Origin: Pandoraea oxalativorans
GTDB taxonomy: Bacteria; Pseudomonadota; Gammaproteobacteria; Burkholderiales; Burkholderiaceae
Assembly (NCBI RefSeq): GCF_000972785.3
Contig: NZ_CP011253.3
Coordinates: 4,836,001 to 4,900,000 of the forward strand
Direction: 5' to 3'
DNA length: 64,000 nt
Every line of letters begins with the position of its first letter. Within the stretch, counting starts at the first letter, position 1. Shown here piece by piece: positions 18,778-28,828 of this stretch. The position numbers were made by a program, and so were the translations under genes. The notes beneath the pieces were generated by a model. It was given only the letters and a program-made list of their open reading frames with translations, ran no database searches and had not been told where the DNA came from.

Positions 18778-20352
18778 ATGATCAAGCAAGCTCTCATTTC
18801 CGTCTCCGACAAGACCGGCATCGTCGACTTCGCCAAGTCGCTCGCCGCCCAAGGCGTGTCGATTCTCTCCACCGGCGGCACCGCCAAATTGCTGGCTGGC
18901 GCCGGTCTGAAAGTGACCGAAGTGGCCGACTACACCGGGTTCCCGGAAATGCTCGACGGGCGCGTGAAGACGCTGCATCCGAAGGTTCACGGCGGCATTC
19001 TGGCGCGTCGCGATCTGCCCGAGCACATGGCGGCTCTCGACACGCACGGCATTCCGACGATCGACCTGCTCGTCGTGAATCTGTACCCGTTCGTTCAGAC
19101 CGTTGCCAAGGACGACTGCTCGCTCGAAGACGCCATCGAGAACATCGATATCGGCGGCCCGACCATGCTGCGCTCGGCCGCGAAGAACCATCGCGACGTC
19201 ACGGTCATCGTCGACCCGGCCGACTACGCCGTGGTGCTCGACGAAATGAAGGCGAACGGCAACACCGTCGGTTACACCACGAACTTCCGTCTGGCGACCA
19301 AGGTGTTCGCTCACACCGCCCAGTACGACGGCGCGATCACGAACTATCTGACGAGCCTCGGCGAGTCGCTGCGTCACGACGAGCGCTCGGCCTACCCGGC
19401 GACGCTGAACCTCGCGTACACCAAGGTGCAGGACATGCGCTACGGCGAGAACCCGCACCAGAGCGCCGCGTTCTACCGCGACATCGTCACGCCGCAAGGC
19501 GCGCTGGCGAACTATCGTCAGTTGCAGGGCAAGGAACTGTCGTACAACAACATCGCCGACGCCGACGCTGCGTGGGAATGCGTGAAGACGTTCGAAGCCC
19601 CGGCTTGCGTCATCATCAAGCACGCGAACCCGTGCGGCGTGGCCGTGGCCGCGTCGCCCGCCGAAGCCTATGCCAAGGCATTCCAGACGGATCCGACGTC
19701 GGCCTTCGGCGGCATCATCGCCTTCAACCGCGAGGTCGACGAAGCGGCTGCGCAAGCCGTCGCCAAGCAATTCGTGGAAGTGCTGCTCGCGCCGTCGTTC
19801 ACCGACGCTGCCAAGCAAGTGTTTGCCGCCAAGCAGAACGTGCGTCTGCTGGAAGTCCCGATGGCGAATGATGGAAACGGCGTGAACCAGTACGACTTCA
19901 AGCGCGTGGGCGGTGGTCTGCTCGTCCAGTCGACCGACGCGAAGAACGTGGCACCGCATGAACTGCGCGTGGTCACGAAGCGTCACCCGACGCCGAAGGA
20001 AATGGAAGACCTGCTGTTCGCATGGCGCGTGGCGAAGTACGTCAAGTCGAACGCCATCGTGTTCTGCGCCGGCGGCATGACGTTGGGCGTGGGTGCCGGT
20101 CAGATGAGCCGTGTGGACTCGGCCCGCATCGCCAGCATCAAGGCGCAAAACGCCGGTCTGTCGCTGAACGGTTCGGCCGTGGCGTCGGACGCCTTCTTCC
20201 CGTTCCGTGACGGCCTCGACGTGGTGGTCGATGCAGGCGCGACCTGCGTGATCCACCCGGGCGGCTCGATGCGCGACGACGAAGTCATCGCCGCGGCCGA
20301 CGAACGCAACGTTGCCATGCTGATGACGGGCACGCGCCACTTCCGTCACTAA
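18778..20352 (+). CDS. purH: Bifunctional AICAR transformylase/IMP cyclohydrolase
   Basis: PurH carries out the last two steps of IMP synthesis. The 524-residue product starts with an MGS-like cyclohydrolase domain ([39 protein letters not shown]) and continues with the formyltransferase domain, which contains [14 protein letters not shown] and the active-site KHANPCG. It ends in the conserved GTRHFRH. Length is typical. It follows fis by 100 bases on the same strand and ends at a strong terminator. Confidence 0.97.
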   Translation: MIKQALISVSDKTGIVDFAKSLAAQGVSILSTGGTAKLLAGAGLKVTEVADYTGFPEMLDGRVKTLHPKVHGGILARRDLPEHMAALDTHGIPTIDLLVVNLYPFVQTVAKDDCSLEDAIENIDIGGPTMLRSAAKNHRDVTVIVDPADYAVVLDEMKANGNTVGYTTNFRLATKVFAHTAQYDGAITNYLTSLGESLRHDERSAYPATLNLAYTKVQDMRYGENPHQSAAFYRDIVTPQGALANYRQLQGKELSYNNIADADAAWECVKTFEAPACVIIKHANPCGVAVAASPAEAYAKAFQTDPTSAFGGIIAFNREVDEAAAQAVAKQFVEVLLAPSFTDAAKQVFAAKQNVRLLEVPMANDGNGVNQYDFKRVGGGLLVQSTDAKNVAPHELRVVTKRHPTPKEMEDLLFAWRVAKYVKSNAIVFCAGGMTLGVGAGQMSRVDSARIASIKAQNAGLSLNGSAVASDAFFPFRDGLDVVVDAGATCVIHPGGSMRDDEVIAAADERNVAMLMTGTRHFRH

Positions 20353-20400
20353 GCACCGCTCGCGATGCCCTCACCGGGCATCCATCGATGAGATCGATGA

Positions 20401-20433
20401 AAAATAGGACACCCCCGGGTGTCCTATTTTTTT
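20401..20433. terminator. Bidirectional terminator between purH and the porin gene
   Basis: Two perfect 14-base arms (AAAATAGGACACCC and its complement) are separated by two bases. A T run follows on the + strand, and the A-rich start provides U residues on the - strand. It can stop purH and the convergent porin transcript. Confidence 0.92.
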
Positions 20434-20450
20434 GCACCGCAGTCGCCGGA

Positions 20451-21506
20451 TCAGAAGTAATGCGACAGCCCCACCGCCACGCCGAGCTGATTGCTGCCCG
20501 GCACGATGCTCATGCCGTAACCGGCCACGCCCAGATTCGAGCCGTTCTGGTTACGCGAGAAGCCGACTTCGGCAAATAGCTGCGTGCGTTTGGACAGCAG
20601 ATAAGCGGCATTCGCCGCCAGCAGATACGGATGCTGATTCGTCGACGTAATGTTGTTGTAGAAGATCGCACCCGAAAGAATCACCTCCGTCACCGGACGG
20701 TACTGCAACCCGGCGAAGTACAACTCGTTACGTGCAGCCACCCCCGGCACATTGCTCAGATACCACTGATAACCGACGTAGGGCTTGAAGTTGCCGATTG
20801 CGTAACTCGCACCAGCGGCCACGCGCTGGGTCGTCTTTCCCTGCGTCGCGATGGCCGTGCCCTGCTGCTGGTCGTACACGAGCGAGGCATTCAGCGGCCC
20901 GTTGGCGTAACCCACCGACACGCTGTATTCCTTGCCCACGCGCCACTCGCCCGCCACCTGCCCGCCGTTGGCGATGGTGGCGTCATAGCCCGTCGAAAAC
21001 AACCCCGCGACCTTGAAACCGTTGAAGTTGCCTGCGTACTTGATCGAGTTGTCCGCCTTGCCCGCGAACTGCGCGTCGAGTGCGGGCAACGCATAGCTGT
21101 AATAGCCGAGCGGGTCGAGTTCGAGGAACGCGTCGTAAATCAGATTCTTCTGACGGCCAACGGTCAGCGCGCCCCATTCGTTCTGCAACCCCACGTAGGC
21201 CTGACGACCGAACATCCGCCCGCCCTGCTGTAACACGCCGTTGTTCAGGTTGAAACCGGACTCCAGTTGCATGATGGCCTTGAGGCCACCGCCGAGGTCT
21301 TCCGACCCCTTGAAGCCGAAGCGGTTCTGCACCTGTGATCCATTGCTCGCGCGCACGACCGATTGCTTGCTGCCGTTCGCGCCGACACCGGCGTTGCTGA
21401 GATATTCGACGCTGTTGTCGAGAATCCCGTAGATCTGCAACCCGTCCGCCTTGACGCCGCCTGCTGCGAGCGTCAGTGCCATTGCCATCCAAACCTTGCG
21501 TTTCAT
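20451..21506 (-). CDS. Gram-negative general porin (OmpC-like, Porin_4 type)
   Basis: A 351-residue outer-membrane beta-barrel. It has a cleavable signal peptide (MKRKVWMAMALTLAAGGVKA), then the typical opening DGLQIYGILDNSVEYL, the SRFG-type motif as NRFGFKGSEDLGGGLKA, QAYVGLQNEWGALTVGRQ, and a final strand ending in Phe (VGLSHYF), which is the Bam recognition end. An AAGGGA ribosome-binding site lies five bases before the ATG. It is downstream of, and on the same strand as, the molybdenum hydroxylase genes, 137 bases after xdhC, so it may admit that system's substrate, but the link is only positional. Confidence 0.92.
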   Translation of the reverse strand: MKRKVWMAMALTLAAGGVKADGLQIYGILDNSVEYLSNAGVGANGSKQSVVRASNGSQVQNRFGFKGSEDLGGGLKAIMQLESGFNLNNGVLQQGGRMFGRQAYVGLQNEWGALTVGRQKNLIYDAFLELDPLGYYSYALPALDAQFAGKADNSIKYAGNFNGFKVAGLFSTGYDATIANGGQVAGEWRVGKEYSVSVGYANGPLNASLVYDQQQGTAIATQGKTTQRVAAGASYAIGNFKPYVGYQWYLSNVPGVAARNELYFAGLQYRPVTEVILSGAIFYNNITSTNQHPYLLAANAAYLLSKRTQLFAEVGFSRNQNGSNLGVAGYGMSIVPGSNQLGVAVGLSHYF

Positions 21507-21643
21507 GACATTCCCTTATTTATATTGGACTACGAACTACACTTCGGCCATCTACTGCGGGTACGGCACGCCCTTACACCGCCATGCCGCCATGCCGGGC
21601 AAGCGCGCTTCGGGTCAATGCCATATCGGGGAGGATTGCGATG

Positions 21644-22675
21644 TCAGGCGGCGTGCATGGTCGGTGTTCTCCGCCTCGATGCCGCAAGTCCGGACGACGA
21701 TGACGACACGTCGACACCCGCCCGGAGACCATTACGTAACGCCGTCATCTGCGCCAGAATCGCCAGCGCAATCTCGGGCGGCGTGCGCGAGCCGAGCGGC
21801 AAGCCGACAGGCCCATGCAATCGTTCGATTTGCGCGGTGCTCAGATCGAACATCGCCAGCCGCTCGCGGCGCGAGGCCTGATTGCGATGCGAGCCGATCG
21901 CACCGACATAGAACGCCTCGGACTTCAGCGCTTCGAGCAGCGCCATGTCGTCGAGTTTGGGATCGTGCGTGAGGGCCACGATCGCCGTATTTCCATCGGG
22001 ACGCAGGCGCACGATGAGATCGTCCGGCATCTCCTTCGTGCGCGTGACGTGAGGAGACGTCTCGTGCGCGGCGTCGCGATGATCGTGAATGTCGCGCGGG
22101 TCGCAGATCACGATCTGGTAGCCCAGCGGCAACGCCATGTGCACGAGATGCTGCGTGAGTTGTCCGTCGCCGATCACGATGATTCGCCAGCGCGGCCCGA
22201 ACGGGACCGACAGCCGCGTCGGCGTATAGGCGAACGCCGCCGGTTGACCGACGCCGCGCACGCGCGCCTGTCCGGTGCGCAGATCGAGTTCGCGAACTCC
22301 GAGACGTCCGGCCGCGATGGCCGAGCGCATCGCGTCGAGTGCGCTACGCGGCGTGACGCATTCGATGACGAGTTCCAGCGTGCCACCGCACGGCAGACCG
22401 AACCGGTGCGCTTCGTCGGCACTGAGGCCGTACGTCTGCACATGGGGACGCAATCCCGGACGAAAGCCTCGTGCGACCTTCGCGAGCAGATCGTCCTCGA
22501 TGCAGCCGCCCGAGACCGATCCGGCGACGCGTCCGCGCGCGGTGAGCGCCATCATCGCGCCGACCGGCCGCGGTGCGGAGCCCCACGTGCGGGCGACGGT
22601 CGCGAGCAACACGTCGTCGCCCTGCGACTGCCAGCGCGCGATGGCGTCCAGCACCTCGGCATCGATCCCGTCCAT
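21644..22675 (-). CDS. XdhC-family molybdenum cofactor insertion/maturation protein
   Basis: XdhC-type proteins bind molybdenum cofactor, promote its sulfuration and hand it to xanthine-dehydrogenase-family enzymes. The 343-residue product has the XdhC/CoxI N-terminal domain (LLATVARTWGSAPRPVGAMM and GSVSGGCIEDDL) and a Rossmann-like C-terminal half with IIVIGDGQLTQHLV, IVALTHDPKLDD and YVGAIGSHRN. The ATG shares one base with the stop of the hydroxylase large-subunit gene, so it is translationally coupled and almost certainly serves that enzyme. Confidence 0.9.
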   Translation of the reverse strand: MDGIDAEVLDAIARWQSQGDDVLLATVARTWGSAPRPVGAMMALTARGRVAGSVSGGCIEDDLLAKVARGFRPGLRPHVQTYGLSADEAHRFGLPCGGTLELVIECVTPRSALDAMRSAIAAGRLGVRELDLRTGQARVRGVGQPAAFAYTPTRLSVPFGPRWRIIVIGDGQLTQHLVHMALPLGYQIVICDPRDIHDHRDAAHETSPHVTRTKEMPDDLIVRLRPDGNTAIVALTHDPKLDDMALLEALKSEAFYVGAIGSHRNQASRRERLAMFDLSTAQIERLHGPVGLPLGSRTPPEIALAILAQMTALRNGLRAGVDVSSSSSGLAASRRRTPTMHAA

Positions 22676-24972
22676 TACCCTCGCCCCTTGCCGATATCGT
22701 CAATCGCGGCCGCCTGACGTAGCGCGCGCGCTTCGGTCACCGTTTGCGGCAACGGCATCGAACGCGGCCGCACGCCCGTCGCGCGACGAATCGCCTGTGC
22801 GACCGCCGGTGCCATCGGCGGCAGCGACACTTCGCCACAGCCCTGCGGCGGACGATCGCTCGGCAGAATCACCGTTTCGACTTTGGGCATCTCCACGAGA
22901 TACAGCAGCGGGTAGTCGCCGAAGTTGCTCTGTTCGACGCCGCCGTTCGCAAACGTGATCTGACTCTTGAACGTGTTCGTCAACGCGAAGCCGATGCCGC
23001 CTTCGATGTTCGCGCGGATAAGGCTCGGATTGATCGCGCGACCGCAGCCGACGCCGCACACCACACGTTCGATCTTGAAGCGATCGCCCACGACACGCAG
23101 TTCCACCGCGACGGCGACGTACGTGGAGAACGCTGCGCCGCGTCCCGTGTAGGTGCAGTAGCCGAAGCCACGATGTACGCCCGCTTTCGCCTTCGTCCGC
23201 CATCCGGCTGCCTTCTCCGTCTCTTCGACGACACGCGTGGCGAGCGGATCGTGCTTCAGCAAACGCTTGCGATACTCAATCGACTCGATGCCCGCGGCGT
23301 CCGCCATCTCGTCGATGAAGCTCTCGAGAAAGAACACACTCGACGTCGAACCGACCGAGCGCATGAAGCTCACGGGAATGTTCGGTTGCGGCACGTCGAT
23401 GCCCTCGACGCGCAGATTCGGTACGGCGTAGACCAGGTCGTAGAGGCCGTCGAGCATGGTCTCGTCGTAACCGGCCTTCTCGTAGTGATCCTTCTTGATG
23501 ACGTTGTACATGGACTGCCCCGCCACACGCAGGTGCATGGCTTTGGGCAGACCGTCGTCACCGAGCACGGCCTGGAAGCGTCCCGATGCGCAGGGCCGGT
23601 AGAAGCCGTGACGGATATCGTCCTCACGCGAGCGGATCACTTTGACGGGGCGACCCACGGCCGCCGACGCGACAGCCGCATGAATCACGAAGTCGGGGAC
23701 GTACTTGCGGCCAAAGCTGCCGCCGAGGAACGTCGTATGCACCGTGACCTTTTCAGGCGGCAGCTTGAAGATGCCGCCCAGCGCCCAGCGCACTTTGTCC
23801 TGCCCCTGAATCGGGCCCCACACTTCGATTTCGCCTTTGTCGCGGCGCACGTGCACGGTGGCATTCACCGGCTCCATCGTCGCGTGCACGATGTAGGGCG
23901 TGTGATATTCGCCCGTCACCACCTTGCCGCCCGCGACGATCAGTGCGGGCGCGTCGCCGATGTTCGTGGCGACACCCCCCTTCGCTTTGATCAGTGCTTC
24001 ACGACGCTGCGCCATGATCGTCGTGCTGTCGGCGGCGGGACCGGCTTTCCATTCGACGTCGAGCGCATCGCAGGCTTTCTTCGCACGCCAGTAATCGTCG
24101 GCCACGACGATGACAGCGTCCTTCGCCAGCACCACGTCGTGCACGCCTTTGCGCGCCTTGATCTCATCGCGATTGCGCACCGACAGCGGCGTGCCGCCCG
24201 ACGTCGGGGCCATGAGAATGGCGCCGATGAGCATGTCCGGCACCTTCACGTCGATGCCGAAGACGGCCGAGCCGTCGACCTTCGACGGCGTATCGAGACG
24301 AGGGACCGCGCGGCCGATCAGCGAATGCGCGGCCTCGTTCTTCAGGCGCGGATGCGGATTGAGGGGCAGCTTCGCGGCTTCCGCCACCAGTTCGCCATAG
24401 CCGAGCGAGCGGCCCGACTGCGGATGCATCACGCGTCCGTCACGCGTCACACAGTTGGTCGTGCGAACGCCGAACCGGCGGGCCGCCACGACCACAAGCG
24501 CCTCGCGCGCCTGCGCTCCGGCAATCCGCAGTCGCTCGTAGAACAGCGTCGCCGACATCGAAGCACCGACGAACTGCTGCAACGCTTCGTTCGCGGCGGC
24601 GGTGCGGTAAGCGTCGCGCGCGGTCACGAACTCGACACGCACGCGTCGCCAGTCTGCATCCAGTTCGTCCGCCAACACCTGCGGCAAACCGGTGTATACG
24701 CCCTGCCCGACTTCGCACTGCGAGAGGCCGAGCACAGTCGTGCCGTCGGCATCGATGCGAATCCAGTCGTTGATCTCGACGAGATGACCGTCAGCCGCGT
24801 CGGCTGCGCGCGCCTCGGGGCTCGTCAACCACGACGCTGAAATCGGGATCAGCAGGCTACCTGCGGCGAGCGACACGCCCTTGAGCCACTGGCGGCGCGA
24901 CGAGGAAGCGAGTGCAGTGCGGGACGTGTCGTTCATGGTGGACGCCTTGCGCTCAGCGTTTTGCTGCGTCAT
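22675..24972 (-). CDS. Molybdopterin-binding large subunit, isoquinoline 1-oxidoreductase/aldehyde oxidase type
   Basis: The large catalytic subunit of a two-subunit molybdenum hydroxylase. The 765-residue product starts with a twin-arginine signal (SRRQWLKGVSLAAGSLLIP), so the folded, cofactor-loaded enzyme is exported to the periplasm. Recognisable blocks include LSQCEVGQGVYTGLPQVLAD, HATMEPVNATVHV, TTFLGGSFGRKYVPDFV, FMRSVGSTSSVFFLESFIDE and the final PQGCGEVSLPPMAPAVAQAI with the catalytic Glu. The substrate could be an N-heterocycle or an aldehyde. A GGGAGG ribosome-binding site six bases before the ATG at 24972 favours that start; an ATG at 24936 is an alternative. The gene overlaps the iron-sulfur subunit gene by 20 bases. 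Confidence 0.9.
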   Translation of the reverse strand: MTQQNAERKASTMNDTSRTALASSSRRQWLKGVSLAAGSLLIPISASWLTSPEARAADAADGHLVEINDWIRIDADGTTVLGLSQCEVGQGVYTGLPQVLADELDADWRRVRVEFVTARDAYRTAAANEALQQFVGASMSATLFYERLRIAGAQAREALVVVAARRFGVRTTNCVTRDGRVMHPQSGRSLGYGELVAEAAKLPLNPHPRLKNEAAHSLIGRAVPRLDTPSKVDGSAVFGIDVKVPDMLIGAILMAPTSGGTPLSVRNRDEIKARKGVHDVVLAKDAVIVVADDYWRAKKACDALDVEWKAGPAADSTTIMAQRREALIKAKGGVATNIGDAPALIVAGGKVVTGEYHTPYIVHATMEPVNATVHVRRDKGEIEVWGPIQGQDKVRWALGGIFKLPPEKVTVHTTFLGGSFGRKYVPDFVIHAAVASAAVGRPVKVIRSREDDIRHGFYRPCASGRFQAVLGDDGLPKAMHLRVAGQSMYNVIKKDHYEKAGYDETMLDGLYDLVYAVPNLRVEGIDVPQPNIPVSFMRSVGSTSSVFFLESFIDEMADAAGIESIEYRKRLLKHDPLATRVVEETEKAAGWRTKAKAGVHRGFGYCTYTGRGAAFSTYVAVAVELRVVGDRFKIERVVCGVGCGRAINPSLIRANIEGGIGFALTNTFKSQITFANGGVEQSNFGDYPLLYLVEMPKVETVILPSDRPPQGCGEVSLPPMAPAVAQAIRRATGVRPRSMPLPQTVTEARALRQAAAIDDIGKGRG

Positions 24973-25396
24973 GAATCGCCTCCCGGATACGGTGATAGGT
25001 CGCGCAACGGCAGAGGTTGGTCATCGCCTCGTCGATCTGCGCGTCGGTCGGATGCGGATGCTTGTCGAGCAGCGCTGCGGCCGCCATCACCATGCCGGAC
25101 TGACAATAGCCACACTGCGGCACGTCTTTGGCGATCCACGCCTGCTGAATCGGATGCGAGCGCGCGGGCGACAACGCTTCGACGGTCGTGATGCGCTTGC
25201 CTGCGACGGCCGAGACCGGCAGCACGCACGTGCGCGTGGCCACGCCTTCGATATGCACGGTGCACGCGCCGCACGCCCCGATGCCGCATCCGTACTTCGT
25301 TCCGGTCAGCCCCGCAGCATCGCGGATGACCCACAGCAAAGGCGTGTCGTCCTCGCCGTCGAAGACGAAGGGCCGCCCGTTGAGTTGGAATTCCAT
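24953..25396 (-). CDS. [2Fe-2S] small subunit of the molybdenum hydroxylase (IorA type)
   Basis: A 147-residue electron-transfer subunit carrying two [2Fe-2S] clusters. The N-terminal plant-ferredoxin domain supplies Cys37, Cys42, Cys45 and Cys57 (GCGIGACGAC); the C-terminal helical domain supplies Cys95, Cys98, Cys129 and Cys131 (CGYCQSGM and CRCATYHRI). The start at 25396 follows GGGAGA at good spacing; a longer GTG start at 25444 is less likely. It has no signal peptide, so it presumably rides through the Tat system with the large subunit. Confidence 0.93.
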   Translation of the reverse strand: MEFQLNGRPFVFDGEDDTPLLWVIRDAAGLTGTKYGCGIGACGACTVHIEGVATRTCVLPVSAVAGKRITTVEALSPARSHPIQQAWIAKDVPQCGYCQSGMVMAAAALLDKHPHPTDAQIDEAMTNLCRCATYHRIREAIHDAAKR

Positions 25397-25653
25397 TGAC
25401 TCTCCCGTTGTGACTGCCGTGTGCGGCGATAAGGCGCGCAGCACCGGCAGATGGCGGATGAATTCTCACAACGAGGAAATTGCCGGACAACGGCCGCCCG
25501 GCCCGAAAAGGATGCCGTTCGTCCAGAGACGGGAAAACCCTTGGGCAGCGGTCGGTCACGGGCGGCGATCAGCCGCATGTGGACGTCATGCAGACCGCAC
25601 GCAGACAGCGTCCGCGACGGGGGACATCAAAGAGCGGAAGGAACGACTGTGAA

Positions 25654-26595
25654 TTAATGACCCGGTTCGCAGCTGCGAAGGTACTCGCGCGGCGGCAGGC
25701 CGTAGCAACGGCGAAAGGCGCGTGTGAAGGCCTTTTCCGAGGCGTAGCCGACAGCTTCCGCAACATCGGAGATCCGCGCGCTTGCGCCCGACAGACGCTC
25801 CGCCGCCAGGTACATGCGGTGGGCGGTGAGGTAGTTCATCGGCGATTCGCCGACGAGATCGCGAAAGCGCAGACAGAACTTCGAGCGCGACATGCCCGCG
25901 ATGGCGGCGAGTCGCTCGACCGTCCAGGGGCGCTGCGGCGCTTCGTGCATGCATGCGATGGCGCGTCCCAGTTGCGGATCGGTCATGCCGCGCAGCCAGT
26001 GGGTGCTGGCGCTGCCACAGGCTTCGAGATACGCGCGCAGGATCTGCACGAACAAGACGTCGGCCAGCCGCGCGACGACCACGCGCCACCCCGCACCGCG
26101 CTGCATCGACGCTTCGATAAACCCCGCGATGGTGTTCGTGAGCAACGCGGGCACGGCCGCATCGCCTGCGCGAATGTGGATCAGGGGCGGCAGCGACGCC
26201 AGCAGCGGGTTGCGCACCCGGTCGCGGAACATCACCACGCCGGTGTAGAGATCGCTGACGGGGCCGTCCCCGCCCGCACGGAATGCCAGCGGCGTGTCCA
26301 GACGCGGCTCGATGCCCTGCGCCGACATCATCGCCTCGAAGACCACCGGCGGTTCGTCTGGCGATGAACACATGACGTGCTCGTGCCCGTGCGGCAACAG
26401 CACACAGTCGCCCGGCTCTACACGCACCGGCGCCATGCCCGCCACGATCAGATAAAACGATGCCCCCATCGCGATGCGAAACGGCGCACCGTCGAGCGCC
26501 GGTTTGCGCAACGACCACGGCGCGCCGAACGTGAAGCGGCCAGTGACGACCGCGTCCGCACGCACGTCGCTCAGCACGTCGCTTAGCGGGTCCAT
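25654..26595 (-). CDS. AraC-family transcriptional regulator with cupin-type sensor domain
   Basis: A 313-residue regulator. The N-terminal half is a cupin-like ligand domain of the AraC-binding (Cupin_6) kind, with VEPGDCVLLPHGHEHVM. The C-terminal 100 residues hold two helix-turn-helix units, WTVERLAAIAGMSRSKFCLR and ISDVAEAVGYASEKAFTRAF, followed by GLPPREYL. It lies 257 bases upstream of the hydroxylase genes on the same strand, the expected place for their local regulator. Members with this domain often sense small aldehydes or aromatic compounds, but the ligand here is unknown. Confidence 0.88.
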   Translation of the reverse strand: MDPLSDVLSDVRADAVVTGRFTFGAPWSLRKPALDGAPFRIAMGASFYLIVAGMAPVRVEPGDCVLLPHGHEHVMCSSPDEPPVVFEAMMSAQGIEPRLDTPLAFRAGGDGPVSDLYTGVVMFRDRVRNPLLASLPPLIHIRAGDAAVPALLTNTIAGFIEASMQRGAGWRVVVARLADVLFVQILRAYLEACGSASTHWLRGMTDPQLGRAIACMHEAPQRPWTVERLAAIAGMSRSKFCLRFRDLVGESPMNYLTAHRMYLAAERLSGASARISDVAEAVGYASEKAFTRAFRRCYGLPPREYLRSCEPGH

Positions 26596-26811
26596 CGCGC
26601 CCTGCCTCGCGCAGGATGAGCGTCTTTTCGTTTCATGGGTGGAACTTCGGTTTATATATGAATTACAGCGAAGTATGCCGTTTTAACGCGCGGAAAAATA
26701 TCGGGTTTGACCTGAGGGCGGTCGAGATGGGGGGGCGTACGGGGAGCGGGAAGCCGAAGTGGCCTGTGCGCTAGACGTTTCGACGCACAGGCGGTTGACG
26801 GTCAGCGACGG
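26596..26811. other. AT-richer leader upstream of the AraC regulator gene
   Basis: A 216-base spacer between the araC-like gene and hutD. Around 26645-26680 the sequence turns AT-rich (minus strand CATATATAAACC), with an interrupted inverted repeat CTTCG...CGAAG. It could contain the promoter and an autoregulatory site for the AraC-family gene. Nothing else is seen. Confidence 0.35.
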
Positions 26812-27447
26812 TCAGCGACGGGTCAGCGTCGTCAGGAAAATATCGGTCAACGGTGTGTCAGCGTGCAGTTCGCAGACGTGAACCCCGTCGAATCCTTCGA
26901 TGGCGTCCGCCTCGTCGATACGAAGGGCGTGGCCTGCGCTGACGGTCGCCGTCCGGCCGTCGTGGAACGTCACACGCACCCGACCTTGGGCGCAGTAGAG
27001 GAACCCGAGCGCATCGGCTGCGGTCGGCACCGCCCACGTCAGCGCGTCGCCTTCGAGACGATGTTGGGTCAACGCGTGCTGCCAGCCGTCGCGTCGCGTC
27101 ATGACGTTGAAGTCGTCGATGGGCACGCCGTCCGTCTCAAGCGCTGGCGTGCTGCTCACCGCGAGTTCTCCGCCGAAAGCATAGGGTGCCGTGCGTGTCG
27201 TCAACGTGACGTCCGGACGTCCTTCCACATTGAGCGTCAGCGTGCCGCCACGAACAATGGCGAGCGAACGGTCGATGCCCGCGAACACCGAGAACGGTCC
27301 CGGTACGGCGACCGTTGCGGTGCTGATACGCCAGTCGAAGCCGTCTTCGCCGGCGCGACGTGCTACCGCCAGTTCCGTCGTCACGCCCTGACCGTTCTTC
27401 CACGGCATCTTCAGAAAATCGGCCGGGCCGAGTGCTTGCAGTTTCAT
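26812..27447 (-). CDS. HutD/Ves-family cupin protein
   Basis: A 211-residue bicupin of the HutD family. The opening FLKMPWKNGQGVTTELAV, then FDWRISTATVAVPGPFSVFAGIDRSLAIVRG, and DDFNVMTRR are signatures of this family. HutD is often found in histidine-utilisation operons, where it is proposed to limit formiminoglutamate or urocanate build-up; E. coli Ves is a cold-related homologue. Here no hut gene is visible; it follows proA by 21 bases on the same strand, at the end of the leuS-lptE-holA-proA run. The biochemical role is unknown. Confidence 0.85.
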   Translation of the reverse strand: MKLQALGPADFLKMPWKNGQGVTTELAVARRAGEDGFDWRISTATVAVPGPFSVFAGIDRSLAIVRGGTLTLNVEGRPDVTLTTRTAPYAFGGELAVSSTPALETDGVPIDDFNVMTRRDGWQHALTQHRLEGDALTWAVPTAADALGFLYCAQGRVRVTFHDGRTATVSAGHALRIDEADAIEGFDGVHVCELHADTPLTDIFLTTLTRR

Positions 27448-27468
27448 GCGTCTATGCCTTCGTCGCCA

Positions 27469-28737
27469 TCATTGACGCACTTCGCCGTGCCCGAACACGA
27501 CGTACTTCAGACTCGTCAGCCCTTCGAGACCGACGGGACCGCGCGCGTGCAGCTTGTCGTTCGAGATGCCGATCTCCGCCCCCAGCCCGAATTCGAAACC
27601 GTCGGCAAAACGCGTGCTGGCGTTGATCATCACGCTCGCCGAATCGACCTCGCGCAGGAACTGCATGGCGTCGGTGTAGTTCTCCGTCACAATGGCGTCG
27701 GTGTGGTGCGAGCCGTAACGGTTGATGTGGGCGATGGCAGACGCCATGCCGTCGACGATCTTGATCGCCAGGACCGGCGCGAGATACTCCGTCGACCAGT
27801 CTTCCTCCGTCGCCGCAATCGCGCCGCTCACACCGGCTGCGCTCAGTGCGGCGAGCGTACGTTCGCAACCGCGCAGCTCGACCTGCTTGCCCTGGAACAT
27901 GCGGGCGATGGCAGGCAATTGATCGATGGCCAGCTGATCGACGAGCAACGTCTCCATCGTGTTGCACGTGCCGTAGCGATGCGTCTTGGCGTTCTCGCAG
28001 ATCGCGAGTGCCTTGACCGGATCGGCGCGGCCGTCGACATAGACGTGGCAGATGCCGTCGAGGTGCTTGATCATCGGTACGCGCGCGTCCTGCATCAGGC
28101 GCGCGATCAGGCTCTTGCCGCCACGCGGCACAATCACGTCGACATACTCGGTCATGGTGATGAGTTCGCCCACGGCAGCGCGGTCCGGCGTGCTCACGAC
28201 CTGGACGGCGTCGCCGGGCAGGCCCGTGGAAGCGAGCGCCTGCGCAATGAGCGCCGCCAGCGCCGTGTTGCTTTCGATAGCTTCCGAGCCGCCGCGCAGA
28301 ATGGTGGCGTTGCCCGACTTGAGGCACAGCGCTGCGGCGTCGATGGTGACGTTCGGTCGCGACTCGTAAATGATGCCGATTACGCCCAGCGGCACGCGCA
28401 TCTGACCGACCTGAATGCCGCTCGGTTGCACGCGCACGTTGCTGATTTCGCCGATGGGGTCGGACAGCCCGGCAATCTGGCGCAGGCCCTCGATCATCGT
28501 ACGCAGCGCCTTGTCCGACAGCGTGAGACGGTCGATGAAGGCGGCGTCCTGACCATTGGCGCGCGCGCGCTCGAGGTCGCGACGGTTCACGTCCTGCAAT
28601 GTCGCACCGTCGCGCTCGATGGCGTCGGCGATGGCAAGCAAGGCGCGGTTCTTGGCGGCAGTGTCGGCACGCGCCATGGCGCGCGATGCTTCGCGGGCGC
28701 GCTGGCCCAGCGATTGCATGTAGGCTTTGATGTCCAT
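27469..28737 (-). CDS. proA: Glutamate-5-semialdehyde dehydrogenase (gamma-glutamyl phosphate reductase)
   Basis: ProA reduces gamma-glutamyl phosphate to glutamate semialdehyde with NADPH, the second step of proline synthesis. The 422-residue product starts [19 protein letters not shown] and has the catalytic Cys in [14 protein letters not shown], plus [17 protein letters not shown] and the C-terminal [19 protein letters not shown]. The ATG at 28737 is preferred over an upstream in-frame start that would add 26 unrelated residues. Confidence 0.96.
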   Translation of the reverse strand: MDIKAYMQSLGQRAREASRAMARADTAAKNRALLAIADAIERDGATLQDVNRRDLERARANGQDAAFIDRLTLSDKALRTMIEGLRQIAGLSDPIGEISNVRVQPSGIQVGQMRVPLGVIGIIYESRPNVTIDAAALCLKSGNATILRGGSEAIESNTALAALIAQALASTGLPGDAVQVVSTPDRAAVGELITMTEYVDVIVPRGGKSLIARLMQDARVPMIKHLDGICHVYVDGRADPVKALAICENAKTHRYGTCNTMETLLVDQLAIDQLPAIARMFQGKQVELRGCERTLAALSAAGVSGAIAATEEDWSTEYLAPVLAIKIVDGMASAIAHINRYGSHHTDAIVTENYTDAMQFLREVDSASVMINASTRFADGFEFGLGAEIGISNDKLHARGPVGLEGLTSLKYVVFGHGEVRQ

Positions 28738-28828
28738 ATCTTGGTTCTGAGAATTCGGGATATCGAGATGTCGGGGTGCCGGGCGCGGTGAGCGGCATGG
28801 CCGCCGTGACCGCACGCGTTGAGCGATT

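Noticed and set aside
22744..24840. Long open frame antisense to the molybdopterin subunit gene
   Set aside because: Same shadow effect; the sense strand encodes a complete Tat-exported enzyme.
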